Part shown: piece by piece, positions 1 to 6,408 of the stretch
How the letters are laid out: every line of letters begins with the position of its first letter
How positions within the stretch are numbered: the first letter of the stretch is position 1
Source of the DNA: JARIHD01 sp035758825
GTDB lineage: Bacteria > Patescibacteriota > Saccharimonadia > Saccharimonadales > UBA4665
Direction of reading: 5' to 3'
Assembly (NCBI GenBank): GCA_035758825.1
Contig: DASTWA010000015.1
Span: forward strand, 1 to 9,339
DNA: 9,339 nt
The notes under the pieces: model-generated
What the model was told of the DNA's origin: nothing
Databases searched by the model: none
Seen by the model: the letters and a program-made list of their open reading frames with translations, nothing else
Position numbers and translations under genes: made by a program

Positions 1-2
1 TT

Positions 3-119
3 CTAGGCTTTGGAACCCCGGAGGTCATACTCCTTCTAGGAGTCACAGTAGTCGTCGCTCTCGTGGTACTGGTCGTAAGATCTTTCTTGAAGGGATTTGC
101 AGGCAAGAAGGAACAATGA
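3..119 (+). CDS. C-terminal end of a small membrane protein (5' end outside window)
   Basis: An open frame runs from the window edge to a TGA at 117-119 and encodes about 38 residues. It begins LGFGTPEVILLLG, continues as one uninterrupted hydrophobic segment rich in Val and Leu, and ends with a basic tail (RSFLKGFAGKKEQ). This looks like a single transmembrane helix with a cytoplasmic positive tail. The GFGTPEV start recalls the N-terminus of TatA-type translocase subunits, but the usual FG hinge and amphipathic helix are absent, so I do not assign that function. A hairpin with a T tract follows 13 bases after the stop, which supports this being a real gene end. The frame is real with moderate confidence; the function is unknown. 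Confidence 0.55.
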   Translation, partial: LGFGTPEVILLLGVTVVVALVVLVVRSFLKGFAGKKEQ

Positions 120-131
120 GACTACCTCAGC

Positions 132-170
132 AATAAAATAAACCCCAGCTAAGCTTCGGGTTTTTTTATT
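132..170 (+). terminator. Rho-independent terminator, possibly bidirectional
   Basis: An AAACCC arm and a GGGTTT arm enclose a small inner AGC/GCT stem. The right arm continues into seven T residues and then ATT. It lies just after the stop at 119 and would end that transcript. The left flank is A-rich (AATAAAATAAA), which reads as a T-rich tract on the minus strand, so it could also catch minus-strand transcripts from the gene ending at 282. Confidence 0.75.
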
Positions 171-191
171 GCTGTTTAGATTGGGGTCGTA

Positions 192-236
192 CGTAGTGGT
201 CACAGAAGTGATTTTGTCACAGGTGTGACCACTACG
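192..236. repeat. Perfect 13-bp inverted repeat with nested stem
   Basis: CGTAGTGGTCACA at 192-204 is exactly reverse-complementary to 224-236. The 19-base loop holds a second stem, GTGA at 208-211 pairing with TCAC at 217-220. It lies 45 bases downstream of the stop of the minus-strand secreted-protein gene and could stabilise or end that mRNA, but no T tract follows on the minus strand. The TCACA/TGTGA units could also be a binding site for a dimeric protein. The structure is directly visible; the role is open. Confidence 0.7.
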
Positions 237-281
237 CCGTCTTCGTCATCCATTCAAGTCAAATGCGTTAAGCGTTTGAAG

Positions 282-704
282 CTAGCATCCCCGCTTGTAG
301 CTGTACACAGCACCGTTCGCGTTGAGCAACCAGCGCGGTGTGCAGTACAGGGTGGCCCCACCAGTCCAGAGTGTGACGGAGAAGTTCTCCCCGACGCCGA
401 GCCAGTTCTGGCGGCTGTCGTGATACTGTCCGTACCAGTCGAACCCGCCGGCGCTGTAGCCGATGGTGGTGACTCCCGGGGTAATACCGCCGTTGACCCA
501 GATCTTCGAACCGTTGTAGCAGACAGGGACACGCATGTGGGGCTGGACGGCGAACCCGAGAGAAACTCCCTGGTTCAGGTTCAGGGTCCTGCATGTGGTG
601 CTTGCAGCCTGGGCCGGAGTGGCGGATAGCACGAAGCCAGTGGTCAGCAGAGCCATCAGAAGGGTCAACGCGGTCATGCGGGTCTTCGTGATGAACTTGG
701 ACAT
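282..704 (-). CDS. Secreted protein of unknown function with four cysteines
   Basis: This 140-residue protein has a classic Sec signal peptide: basic N-terminus (MSKFITKTRM), a hydrophobic core to about residue 28, and a likely cleavage after TPAQA near residue 33. The mature part of about 107 residues is rich in Gly, Trp, Tyr and Asn and has four cysteines (C38, C62, C121, C140), the last being the final residue. This fits a small extracellular beta-rich domain held by two disulfides. I do not recognise the family. The ATG at 704 is preceded by AGAGGA with good spacing, and a strong promoter lies about 90 bases upstream. The gene appears more G+C-rich than its neighbours and, unlike most first genes here, has a long leader, which may indicate a different origin or strong regulated expression. 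Export to the surface or medium is likely; nothing in the context gives the role. Confidence 0.8.
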   Translation of the reverse strand: MSKFITKTRMTALTLLMALLTTGFVLSATPAQAASTTCRTLNLNQGVSLGFAVQPHMRVPVCYNGSKIWVNGGITPGVTTIGYSAGGFDWYGQYHDSRQNWLGVGENFSVTLWTGGATLYCTPRWLLNANGAVYSYKRGC

Positions 705-775
705 GGTGGATTCCTCTTCTTCTCTAGAGTCTTGCGGATTCTTGTAGTAGGGAGGGGTGCCGGATGACGAGGACT

Positions 776-792
776 ACTCATTTGTAATGAGT
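776..792 (-). promoter_or_regulatory. Inverted repeat at the predicted transcript start of the secreted-protein gene
   Basis: ACTCATT at 776-782 and AATGAGT at 786-792 form a perfect 7-bp inverted repeat with a 3-base centre. It begins almost exactly at the transcription start predicted from the promoter at 800-828. It could be an operator for a repressor or a hairpin protecting the 5' end of the mRNA. Confidence 0.45.
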
Positions 793-799
793 TGGAGTG

Positions 800-828
800 A
801 GCTTAGCATTTGTTGCCTTTGTTGTCAA
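800..828 (-). promoter_or_regulatory. Promoter of the secreted-protein gene
   Basis: On the minus strand, TTGACA (823-828) is a perfect -35 match. A 17-base spacer ends in TGC, giving an extended -10, followed by TAAGCT (800-805). The -10 hexamer itself is weak, but the perfect -35 and the extended TG compensate. The predicted start is near 793, giving a leader of about 90 bases. Confidence 0.6.
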
Positions 829-936
829 AAACGATAGTAGTCTGCTTCGACTCTAACCTCCGTACCAGGATATCGACATAAAGTGAGTTTCACCTTTTAT
901 CAATAGAGCGCCCCAAACGATGCGCCTAACTGCCGG

Positions 937-1776
937 CTACAACACATTTTCAGCCTCTCCGCTCTCTACAAAACCGAGCACTTCGTCTCGTCCAAATCCG
1001 AAGAGCTGCCTGTTGAGCCCGTCGACGGCCGCGTAACTTTCGTTAATGACGTTCATATACTCAGGAAGCAGCTCCTCATCCAGATTCTCCCAGCGGCGTA
1101 ATACGTTCATTGACCTCGCATTACCGTCGTTTTTAAGCCCGTCAAAGGAGCTACCAGACCCAAATGCCGGAACGGAGCTAAAATGCTCCCCGCCCCTAGG
1201 CACCCCAAAACAATCCGCCAAATCTCCAGTATATTTCTGGTCGGTAAACCACCGATTATAGTTGACGGCTACGACGCCCTCCTGGCGGTCGGCTAAGATC
1301 CGGGCATGATCGGCCCATGTGTCTGCTACCGATGCCCAAGGTAACGCAGCCACTAGTGTATGTCTCCCGATTGCTCTGGCAGCCGCAATATACGCAACCC
1401 GGCTTGCCGCAATGTTATACCAGTCCCGTACGACTACAATGTCACGGTTCTGCACACCTTTCTCTGACCAGAACCTTTGGTATACGGATGAGACACCGCG
1501 GTTTTTGTAAGACAAATCCTCGTAGTTTGCTATTAGGATGTCGCCCTGCTTCGCCTCCCGCCGTAACTGCTTTGGATCGGGATCGGGATCATGTAATTCG
1601 CAGCCGAGATGCGCATTACACACGCTGTTCGAGTGCAGGACAACCAGACCTTTTTGTGAATACCGTTCCTTTAACCAGGAAAGAACAGCGTGGTGGCCAC
1701 TCCTACGCAATCCAAAAACATGCTCTACATGGCGCAACCGGTCTTGGCAGGACGATCGGGATGATTCTCTTAACAT
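937..1776 (-). CDS. Sulfotransferase-like P-loop protein
   Basis: The protein has 279 residues from the ATG at 1776. Near the N-terminus GLRRSGHHAVLSWL (residues 22-35) matches the phosphate-binding loop of the PAPS-dependent sulfotransferase fold, in the variant where RSGT/S is replaced by RSGHHA. VVVRDWYNIAASR (114-126) fits the second signature, the Arg and Ser that bind the 3'-phosphate of PAPS. The family moves a sulfuryl group from PAPS to a sugar, lipid or other acceptor; the acceptor cannot be read from the sequence. The frame stays open upstream to a TTG at 1809, but that TTG lies in the probable -35 region and has no Shine-Dalgarno. The ATG at 1776 sits 6 bases after a good -10, so it is preferred as a leaderless start. 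It is separated from the upstream membrane genes by a strong hairpin. The stop is TAG. The fold is fairly sure, the activity less so. Confidence 0.75.
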   Translation of the reverse strand: MLRESSRSSCQDRLRHVEHVFGLRRSGHHAVLSWLKERYSQKGLVVLHSNSVCNAHLGCELHDPDPDPKQLRREAKQGDILIANYEDLSYKNRGVSSVYQRFWSEKGVQNRDIVVVRDWYNIAASRVAYIAAARAIGRHTLVAALPWASVADTWADHARILADRQEGVVAVNYNRWFTDQKYTGDLADCFGVPRGGEHFSSVPAFGSGSSFDGLKNDGNARSMNVLRRWENLDEELLPEYMNVINESYAAVDGLNRQLFGFGRDEVLGFVESGEAENVL

Positions 1777-1782
1777 GTCATA

Positions 1783-1809
1783 AATATAGAATAAAAAGTT
1801 GGTTGACAA
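1783..1809 (-). promoter_or_regulatory. Promoter giving a leaderless mRNA for the sulfotransferase-like gene
   Basis: On the minus strand TATATT (1783-1788) lies exactly 6 bases before the ATG at 1776. That puts the first transcribed base on the A of the start codon. TTGTCA (1804-1809) is a candidate -35 with a short 15-base spacer. No Shine-Dalgarno sequence precedes the ATG. Confidence 0.55.
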
Positions 1810-1818
1810 AATGTACGT

Positions 1819-1853
1819 GGCCGGCAGGTATTAGTCGCATATACCTGCCGGCC
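1819..1853 (-). terminator. Perfect 13-bp hairpin after the PQ-loop gene, probable terminator
   Basis: GGCCGGCAGGTAT (1819-1831) pairs perfectly with 1841-1853 around a 9-base loop. It begins 5 bases after the stop codon of the minus-strand PQ-loop gene. The G+C-rich stem is very stable, but the T tract (ATTTTG) comes only about 7 bases later, so classic intrinsic termination would be imperfect. It also lies just upstream of the sulfotransferase-like gene promoter, so it separates the two transcripts. Confidence 0.6.
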
Positions 1854-1858
1854 TGGGA

Positions 1859-2446
1859 TTACGCCCCGGTTGCCACCAAGGACCGACGACGGGCCAAGGC
1901 AACCCCGGTCACAGTCCCGGTCATGAGCGCCAATGATGCGGGGTAGGCGTACAAAACAATCTGCGCCTCAAATCCCAAGGCAAGTGTGCCCATAAAACCA
2001 GCGGCGCATGCTGATCCCCACATTGCCAAATTTTCGCTATGCGGCTCCTCCCATACCTTAAAGATGGTTGCAACAACCGCTGAGTTTTCGACGGCGATAA
2101 GCAACAGGATCGCTACAACCGCGGAGCTGGCGAGCCACCACCAACTTAGGGCGGCCAGCACACAGACCAAAAGTAATACCTTCTGACGGGTGATACTGAG
2201 GGCGCCGCGACGAAGGGACAATGCAAGCACAATCGCGACTCCCGCCAACTGACTCGCTGGGAGGAACAGCGCAAGGCCTGCGGCCTCATGCGCTTGTGCC
2301 GCCACCAGCGACGTATACTCCAGGGCCCATATTCCCCACAGAATGGGGTCGGGTTTCGTATCGGAGGGCCGGCACAAATCCCGCACGTAGGGGACATAGC
2401 CGATCAATCCGACAACAGCCGAAAGCACAGCAAGCCATGCCAACAA
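1859..2446 (-). CDS. Seven-helix PQ-loop / SWEET-like membrane protein
   Basis: The protein has 195 residues and about seven hydrophobic helices. Two segments repeat the PQ-loop pattern. The first has YVPYVRD (residues 17-23) followed by TKPDPILWGIW (30-40). The second has TIFKVW, then EPHSENLAMW (to about 143). This 3+1+3 layout is that of full-length SWEET-type transporters, and the P-W signature resembles an uncharacterised bacterial branch. Small-solute transport is an inference and no substrate is known. The start is the TTG at 2446, because GGGAGGT lies 6 bases before it. The frame extends 12 codons further to a TTG at 2482, but that start has no ribosome site and would bury the Shine-Dalgarno inside the gene. 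It follows the EamA transporter by 80 bases with no clear terminator, so the two are probably one operon. Confidence 0.75.
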   Translation of the reverse strand: MLAWLAVLSAVVGLIGYVPYVRDLCRPSDTKPDPILWGIWALEYTSLVAAQAHEAAGLALFLPASQLAGVAIVLALSLRRGALSITRQKVLLLVCVLAALSWWWLASSAVVAILLLIAVENSAVVATIFKVWEEPHSENLAMWGSACAAGFMGTLALGFEAQIVLYAYPASLALMTGTVTGVALARRRSLVATGA

Positions 2447-2451
2447 TTTGC

Positions 2452-2460
2452 GACCTCCCT
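2452..2460 (-). promoter_or_regulatory. Shine-Dalgarno that fixes the TTG start of the PQ-loop gene
   Basis: The minus strand reads AGGGAGGTC here, followed by GCAAA and TTG at 2446. It is the strongest ribosome binding site in the window and selects the downstream TTG over the longer frame. Confidence 0.65.
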
Positions 2461-2526
2461 TTCGCCAGCCTAATAGTACCAATTGTTGGCAAGCCCGTCA
2501 CACCCGGAATATGTCCAAGGGCTGCT

Positions 2527-3387
2527 TTAATTGACCACAAGCAGTACCATCCCGACCCCCGCAATACAAGCGGCCGCCACTTTTCGAAATGTGTGCTGGC
2601 GATCTTTCAGGACGAAATAGGCCAGTGCCACATTTACTAGAAGCGCGAACGATTGAAAAGATACGACCGTTGTTACCCTGCCAACTTGCAAGGCGCGCAA
2701 AGAAAAAAATATACTGGCGCCCCACATTGAACCGGCCATAAGGTAGCCTGGAATCTCTGCGTGCCGTATTTCCTGACGCAGCCGTCCGATACTTACCCGT
2801 TCGAACAGCATTATAATCAGGCCGGGGATACACAAAGTCAGTGCAATGTAGAGCGGCAAGTTGAATGCCTTAGAAACACTGATATCAATAATAATAGCCG
2901 TTGCCAGCGCAAAAGCGGCAATAATCGCCCGCATGGCATATTTAGAAAAGGAGCTATTCTTCCGCTCAAAGAAGAGCACCGTGTTGGCGCCCACTATTAG
3001 GCCGACGCCAAGGGCCTTTGATAACAAAAAGTCTTCGTTAAAAACTTGCAGCCCATATATAAATAGAAAAACAAAGACCAGTCTATTGAGCAGCGTGTAG
3101 ACCGACATATGTAAATGCCGGCGAATGGTCATCTGCAGCCGGTCATTAGCTGCATAAAAAAGCGACGCCAGCAGCAAAAGGCCATAAAAACTCCACTGGG
3201 TAGGAAATGACCACGGAAAAAATGGTATCAGCAATACCATAGTCACCGCAGCGATTGCCTGCATAAGAATTACTGCCGCTGCTTCGTCTCGCGCCTGACG
3301 GACTGCCCTGTGATTGATCTGAAAATAGAGGATGATAGTTACAATATACGCGGCAACGTTGAACTGCCAGCTATCAAGAAAGTTCAC
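2527..3387 (-). CDS. EamA-family drug/metabolite-type transporter
   Basis: The protein has 286 residues, almost all hydrophobic, with about ten transmembrane helices in two halves. The second half ends in the typical EamA pattern: SMWGASIFFSLRALQVGRVT, then a helix beginning VVSFQSFALLVNVALAYFVL, a basic turn KDRQHTFRK, and a last helix ending in VGMVLLVVN. Family members move small metabolites across the inner membrane; the substrate is unknown. The start is a GTG at 3387, chosen because the frame closes upstream without any ATG and because an extended -10 (TGC-TATGAT) ends 6 bases before it, giving a leaderless mRNA. It is the first gene of a minus-strand operon with the PQ-loop protein and is divergent from the ABC exporter. 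The two transporter-like proteins together suggest related solute handling, but this is inference. Confidence 0.85.
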   Translation of the reverse strand: MNFLDSWQFNVAAYIVTIILYFQINHRAVRQARDEAAAVILMQAIAAVTMVLLIPFFPWSFPTQWSFYGLLLLASLFYAANDRLQMTIRRHLHMSVYTLLNRLVFVFLFIYGLQVFNEDFLLSKALGVGLIVGANTVLFFERKNSSFSKYAMRAIIAAFALATAIIIDISVSKAFNLPLYIALTLCIPGLIIMLFERVSIGRLRQEIRHAEIPGYLMAGSMWGASIFFSLRALQVGRVTTVVSFQSFALLVNVALAYFVLKDRQHTFRKVAAACIAGVGMVLLVVN

Positions 3388-3393
3388 AGATTG

Positions 3394-3402
3394 ATCATAG
3401 CA
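3394..3402 (-). promoter_or_regulatory. Extended -10 promoter of the EamA gene (leaderless GTG start)
   Basis: On the minus strand TGC (3400-3402) is followed by TATGAT (3394-3399), then 6 bases and the GTG at 3387. The predicted first base of the mRNA is the G of the start codon. No convincing -35 is present, which an extended -10 can tolerate. Confidence 0.55.
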
Positions 3403-3498
3403 CCTAAGGCTACGTTAATCGAACAAAATGGCGTCAAAGCCGGGCGCAAGATTCCGGCGCACCCATCCTTTAGCGTCGCTTTCCCAAAGCCGGACGTG

Positions 3499-3504
3499 TA
3501 TACT
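3499..3504 (+). promoter_or_regulatory. -10 element of the ABC exporter operon
   Basis: TATACT matches five of six consensus bases and ends 7 bases before the ATG at 3512, again predicting an mRNA with almost no leader. I see no good -35 at 16-18 bases upstream and no Shine-Dalgarno before the ATG. Confidence 0.5.
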
Positions 3505-3511
3505 GAACCCT

Positions 3512-4267
3512 ATGGCAACATCCCGCGCGATCATCACCAGTGTTACTGCACAATCCCAGTCAGATCAAACGGGAACGACAGTCTTCCCCGAATCCAAGGA
3601 CTCGCTTGTTCATGCTAGAGACGTAACCAAAAAATACAAAGTCGGCCGCCAGCAAATCGACGCACTGGGCGGCGTAAGCCTAGACGTCAAAGAAGGCGAA
3701 TTCGTGGCCATAACCGGAACCAGCGGCAGTGGCAAGAGCACGTTGCTCCATCTCCTGGGCGGCCTAGATAAGCCTACTTCCGGTGCCATAGAAATTGCCG
3801 GCCAAGACCTTGCCAAGTTAAGAGACAGCAAACTATCCCGGTTTCGTAACAGCACCATCGGTTTTGTGTTTCAGTTCTTCTATCTGCAGCCTTTTCTCAA
3901 TTTGCAGACCAATATCGAAGTGCCGGCCATGTTCGCCAAAGAAAAGCGCAAGAGCCGGAGCTTCCAAAGCAGCAGACTTGCAGCGATCGTAGGGCTGACG
4001 GATCGGCTGCGGCACTTGCCCCGCGAGCTTTCTGGTGGCCAGATGCAGCGGGCAGCTATTGCCCGGGCGCTACAGAACCATCCGCGTATACTGCTCGCGG
4101 ACGAACCTACGGGCAATCTCGACCGCACAAATGCCATTGCTATCTTTGAGCTGTTCCGGCAGATTCAGCATGAGCAGGGCATGACAATAATCGTAGTGAC
4201 ACACGACCTCGAATTGGCGCGCATGGCGGACCGTGCGATTCATATGAGCGACGGGGTAATTGTATGA
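3512..4267 (+). CDS. ABC transporter ATP-binding protein, LolD/MacB type
   Basis: The 251-residue ATPase has every functional motif: Walker A GTSGSGKST (residues 69-77), the Q-loop glutamine in VFQFFYLQ (Q121), the signature LSGGQMQRAAIARAL (from 173), Walker B ILLADEPTGNLD (193-204) and the switch histidine in VTHD (H231). The ADEPTGNLD form and length are typical of the LolD/MacB/FtsE-like group, which power mechanotransmission exporters rather than classic substrate channels. It hydrolyses ATP at the inner face of the membrane and pairs with the permease whose ATG at 4264 overlaps its TGA stop (ATGA). The frame is open back to an ATG at 3428, but that would add 28 unconserved residues and cover the -10 at 3499, so ATG 3512 is preferred. 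The first 30 or so residues before the ABC core are polar and unlike the family. Confidence 0.9.
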   Translation: MATSRAIITSVTAQSQSDQTGTTVFPESKDSLVHARDVTKKYKVGRQQIDALGGVSLDVKEGEFVAITGTSGSGKSTLLHLLGGLDKPTSGAIEIAGQDLAKLRDSKLSRFRNSTIGFVFQFFYLQPFLNLQTNIEVPAMFAKEKRKSRSFQSSRLAAIVGLTDRLRHLPRELSGGQMQRAAIARALQNHPRILLADEPTGNLDRTNAIAIFELFRQIQHEQGMTIIVVTHDLELARMADRAIHMSDGVIV

Positions 4268-6249
4268 TCCGCCTGAACGATTCTTTGCTATTGTCGTACA
4301 CCAAGCTAAAAACACGCAAAATACGCCTGGCGGTTACCGTGGTTATTTCGGCGCTGCTGTTTGCCTGCCTGGTATTTTTGGCCATCGTAAGCAGTGGGGC
4401 AGTTAACAGCCTCAAAGACTTCGGGCAAGAAGGTTATGGCAGCCGTTTCTTGGTACAGGCATCGCCTCTGTCCTACGACAATACCGACGAAGCCGTGCAG
4501 CTACTAACCGCAAAACTCAAACCAATATACGAAGATACGATTCGGCAAAAGAAAGCCCTAGCCAAGAGCCTGGGGTTGACGTACGACGCAGCAACGGACC
4601 AGTCACTACCGCTAACCACCTATAAAGACTCTGTCGAAAAAACCTCCTTTTACCCTAACTACGCCTCGCGTATTGCGCTGGATTCGCTGGAGGAGATTAA
4701 TGCCAGCATCCCCCGCACCACGTACAAAGATTTTCGAACGATTGCTGCGCAGGCTGGAGCGATCAAGACATTCCGCGGGTCAAGCAATAATGATGTAGCA
4801 CGTGGCGTGCAATCGCCATACGTAGGCATGCTTGAGCACGGCAAAGAAAATCTGGACGAATTGAGAAGCCCAAAAAACAACAGCGGCAAGACATCCGTAT
4901 CCGGCGCCCAAGCAATAACCACCGCTGGCTGGAAAACCCTGGATGACGAGCTATTGAAGCCCTTCGTACTGCCTGGCCAAAATCTCAAAACGGGCGCAGA
5001 CGGAAGCGTACCGGTCATAGCCCCGACGAGTGCAGCCGAAGAAATCTTGGGCCTCCGCCCATTGCCCCAAACAGCCTCACCTGCCGAGAAGATCCAACGG
5101 TTGTCTTACATGCGCCAAAAAATTAGCGGCAAAAACATACAACTTTGCTATCGCAATAACGTGTCCAGCAGTTTACTCAGCCAAGCCATCCAACAGGAGC
5201 TTGAAATAGCAGCGAACAAAAACAAAGCGGGCTACACACCGCCGGCACTTATCTATCAAGTTCCCGACCGCGGATGCGCCGCTATACAAATTAAGTCGGA
5301 CACGCGTACCGCCGAAGAAAAAAAGCAGGCCGAAGACCAGCAGGCATTTGACAGGCGGTTCGGACAAGAAACCGAACAGTCGCAGGGTATCTTAACCCTC
5401 CGCATCGTCGGCCTGAACCCTGATACAAATCTGGGCAGCAGCAACCTGGAAGCCACGTCAATATTAACATCACTTTTCGTCTCATCATTAGGCACGGGAT
5501 GGAACTCGCCCAGCAGTGTAGCCAACAACCCCCTTGTAGCGGTCGTCCAGACCGGTAGCACGGTTCCTTCCAGCCAGCGCAGCGTTTACTACGCAGAGTT
5601 CAAGTCACTGCAAGCAATGCAACATTTTATCGACCGGCAAACCTGCAAAAATACTTCCACACCTCAGGCGCAAGGCACGCCGATCGTACAGGCAGACAAT
5701 ACGGCAAGTAGCAACATCAAGGAATGTATCGCCGGACAGCACGCCTTTAATGTTACGAGTTACGGAAACAGCGCAGGAGCGGTCGAAGAATTCCGCAGTA
5801 GTATTTGGAAGGTCGCCCGGTTCGTGATTCTTGGCGTCATCATTATTGCCACGCTCATAATGATGGGGAATGTCGGTAAAATTATTGCCGACAGCCGTCG
5901 TGAGACTGCCGTCTTCAGGGCGCTAGGGGCTAAGCGATCAGACATCGCGCAGATCTATATAGGCTACACTTTCTTTCTGAGTATTCTGGTCGCGGCACTT
6001 TCATTCGTGATTGGCAGTATAGGCGCCTACCTGGTTGATCGGTTTATTAGTGAAGATCTTTCGGCTACGGCCGTCATAACCTATAACGCGCAAGACATCC
6101 ATCGGCAGTTTACATTAATAGGCTTTGACGGGCGCCTGCTTGCGGCCATTCTGGGCTTGATAATCTTGGCCGGGCTTCTCAGTACGGCCGCTCCGCTTCT
6201 GACAAATACGCGGCGCAATCCCATAAACGACATGCGAAACGATACATAG
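4264..6249 (+). CDS. FtsX/MacB-type ABC transporter permease with oversized outer domain
   Basis: The protein has 661 residues. One helix lies near residues 21-46. A long polar region of about 470 residues follows, then the FtsX-type membrane domain with helices near 516-538, 564-590 and 625-646. Between the second and third helices DSRRETAVFRALGAKRSDI is the typical cytoplasmic coupling stretch that contacts the ATPase. This is the four-helix layout of MacB/LolCE-like permeases, but the outer region is about twice the usual size. That region holds four cysteines (C295, C338, C461, C488), possibly two disulfides. Translation is coupled to the ATPase by the ATGA overlap. The pair probably moves or senses a peptide, lipid or antibiotic at the cell surface; no accessory fusion protein is encoded here. 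The stop is TAG, with no clear terminator after it. Confidence 0.88.
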   Translation: MIRLNDSLLLSYTKLKTRKIRLAVTVVISALLFACLVFLAIVSSGAVNSLKDFGQEGYGSRFLVQASPLSYDNTDEAVQLLTAKLKPIYEDTIRQKKALAKSLGLTYDAATDQSLPLTTYKDSVEKTSFYPNYASRIALDSLEEINASIPRTTYKDFRTIAAQAGAIKTFRGSSNNDVARGVQSPYVGMLEHGKENLDELRSPKNNSGKTSVSGAQAITTAGWKTLDDELLKPFVLPGQNLKTGADGSVPVIAPTSAAEEILGLRPLPQTASPAEKIQRLSYMRQKISGKNIQLCYRNNVSSSLLSQAIQQELEIAANKNKAGYTPPALIYQVPDRGCAAIQIKSDTRTAEEKKQAEDQQAFDRRFGQETEQSQGILTLRIVGLNPDTNLGSSNLEATSILTSLFVSSLGTGWNSPSSVANNPLVAVVQTGSTVPSSQRSVYYAEFKSLQAMQHFIDRQTCKNTSTPQAQGTPIVQADNTASSNIKECIAGQHAFNVTSYGNSAGAVEEFRSSIWKVARFVILGVIIIATLIMMGNVGKIIADSRRETAVFRALGAKRSDIAQIYIGYTFFLSILVAALSFVIGSIGAYLVDRFISEDLSATAVITYNAQDIHRQFTLIGFDGRLLAAILGLIILAGLLSTAAPLLTNTRRNPINDMRNDT

Positions 6250-6286
6250 AGGCGCCTAAGGGCATCAAACGCAGATAATTGTACCT

Positions 6287-6297
6287 TGGACAGTCCA
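6287..6297. repeat. Short palindrome between the exporter and PadR operons
   Basis: TGGAC-A-GTCCA is a perfect odd-length palindrome lying 112 bases before the PadR start. The interval 6250-6408 also has an 8-base palindrome, AGGCGCCT (6250-6257), over the exporter stop. Neither is followed by T residues, so neither looks like a terminator. A regulator-binding role is possible but unsupported. Confidence 0.25.
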
Positions 6298-6373
6298 GGA
6301 AAAATGTTGGAACGCGGATCTTACGGCTACTTGTATCTGTGCAGTCTCTAATTATATTGGCAAATAGAATACC

Positions 6374-6402
6374 TTGACTGTCATAGTAATACGGTGTATG
6401 GT
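6374..6402 (+). promoter_or_regulatory. Promoter of the PadR operon with overlapping palindrome
   Basis: TTGACT (6374-6379), a 17-base spacer and TATGGT (6397-6402) form a good promoter. The -10 ends 6 bases before the ATG at 6409, so the mRNA should be leaderless. TGAC-T-GTCA (6376-6384) is a perfect palindrome over the -35 and is a candidate operator, for example for PadR repressing itself. Confidence 0.65.
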
Positions 6403-6408
6403 GTACTC

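Noticed and set aside
225..747. Plus-strand frames opposite the secreted-protein gene
   Set aside because: The minus-strand frame has a signal peptide, ribosome site and promoter; the plus-strand products show none of these and the longest starts inside the hairpin.
1777..1809. TTG at 1809 as start of the sulfotransferase-like gene
   Set aside because: It has no Shine-Dalgarno and falls in the -35 region of a promoter that places the transcript start at ATG 1776.
3428..3511. ATG at 3428 as start of the ABC ATPase
   Set aside because: The extra 28 residues have no family features and the stretch contains the TATACT element at 3499.
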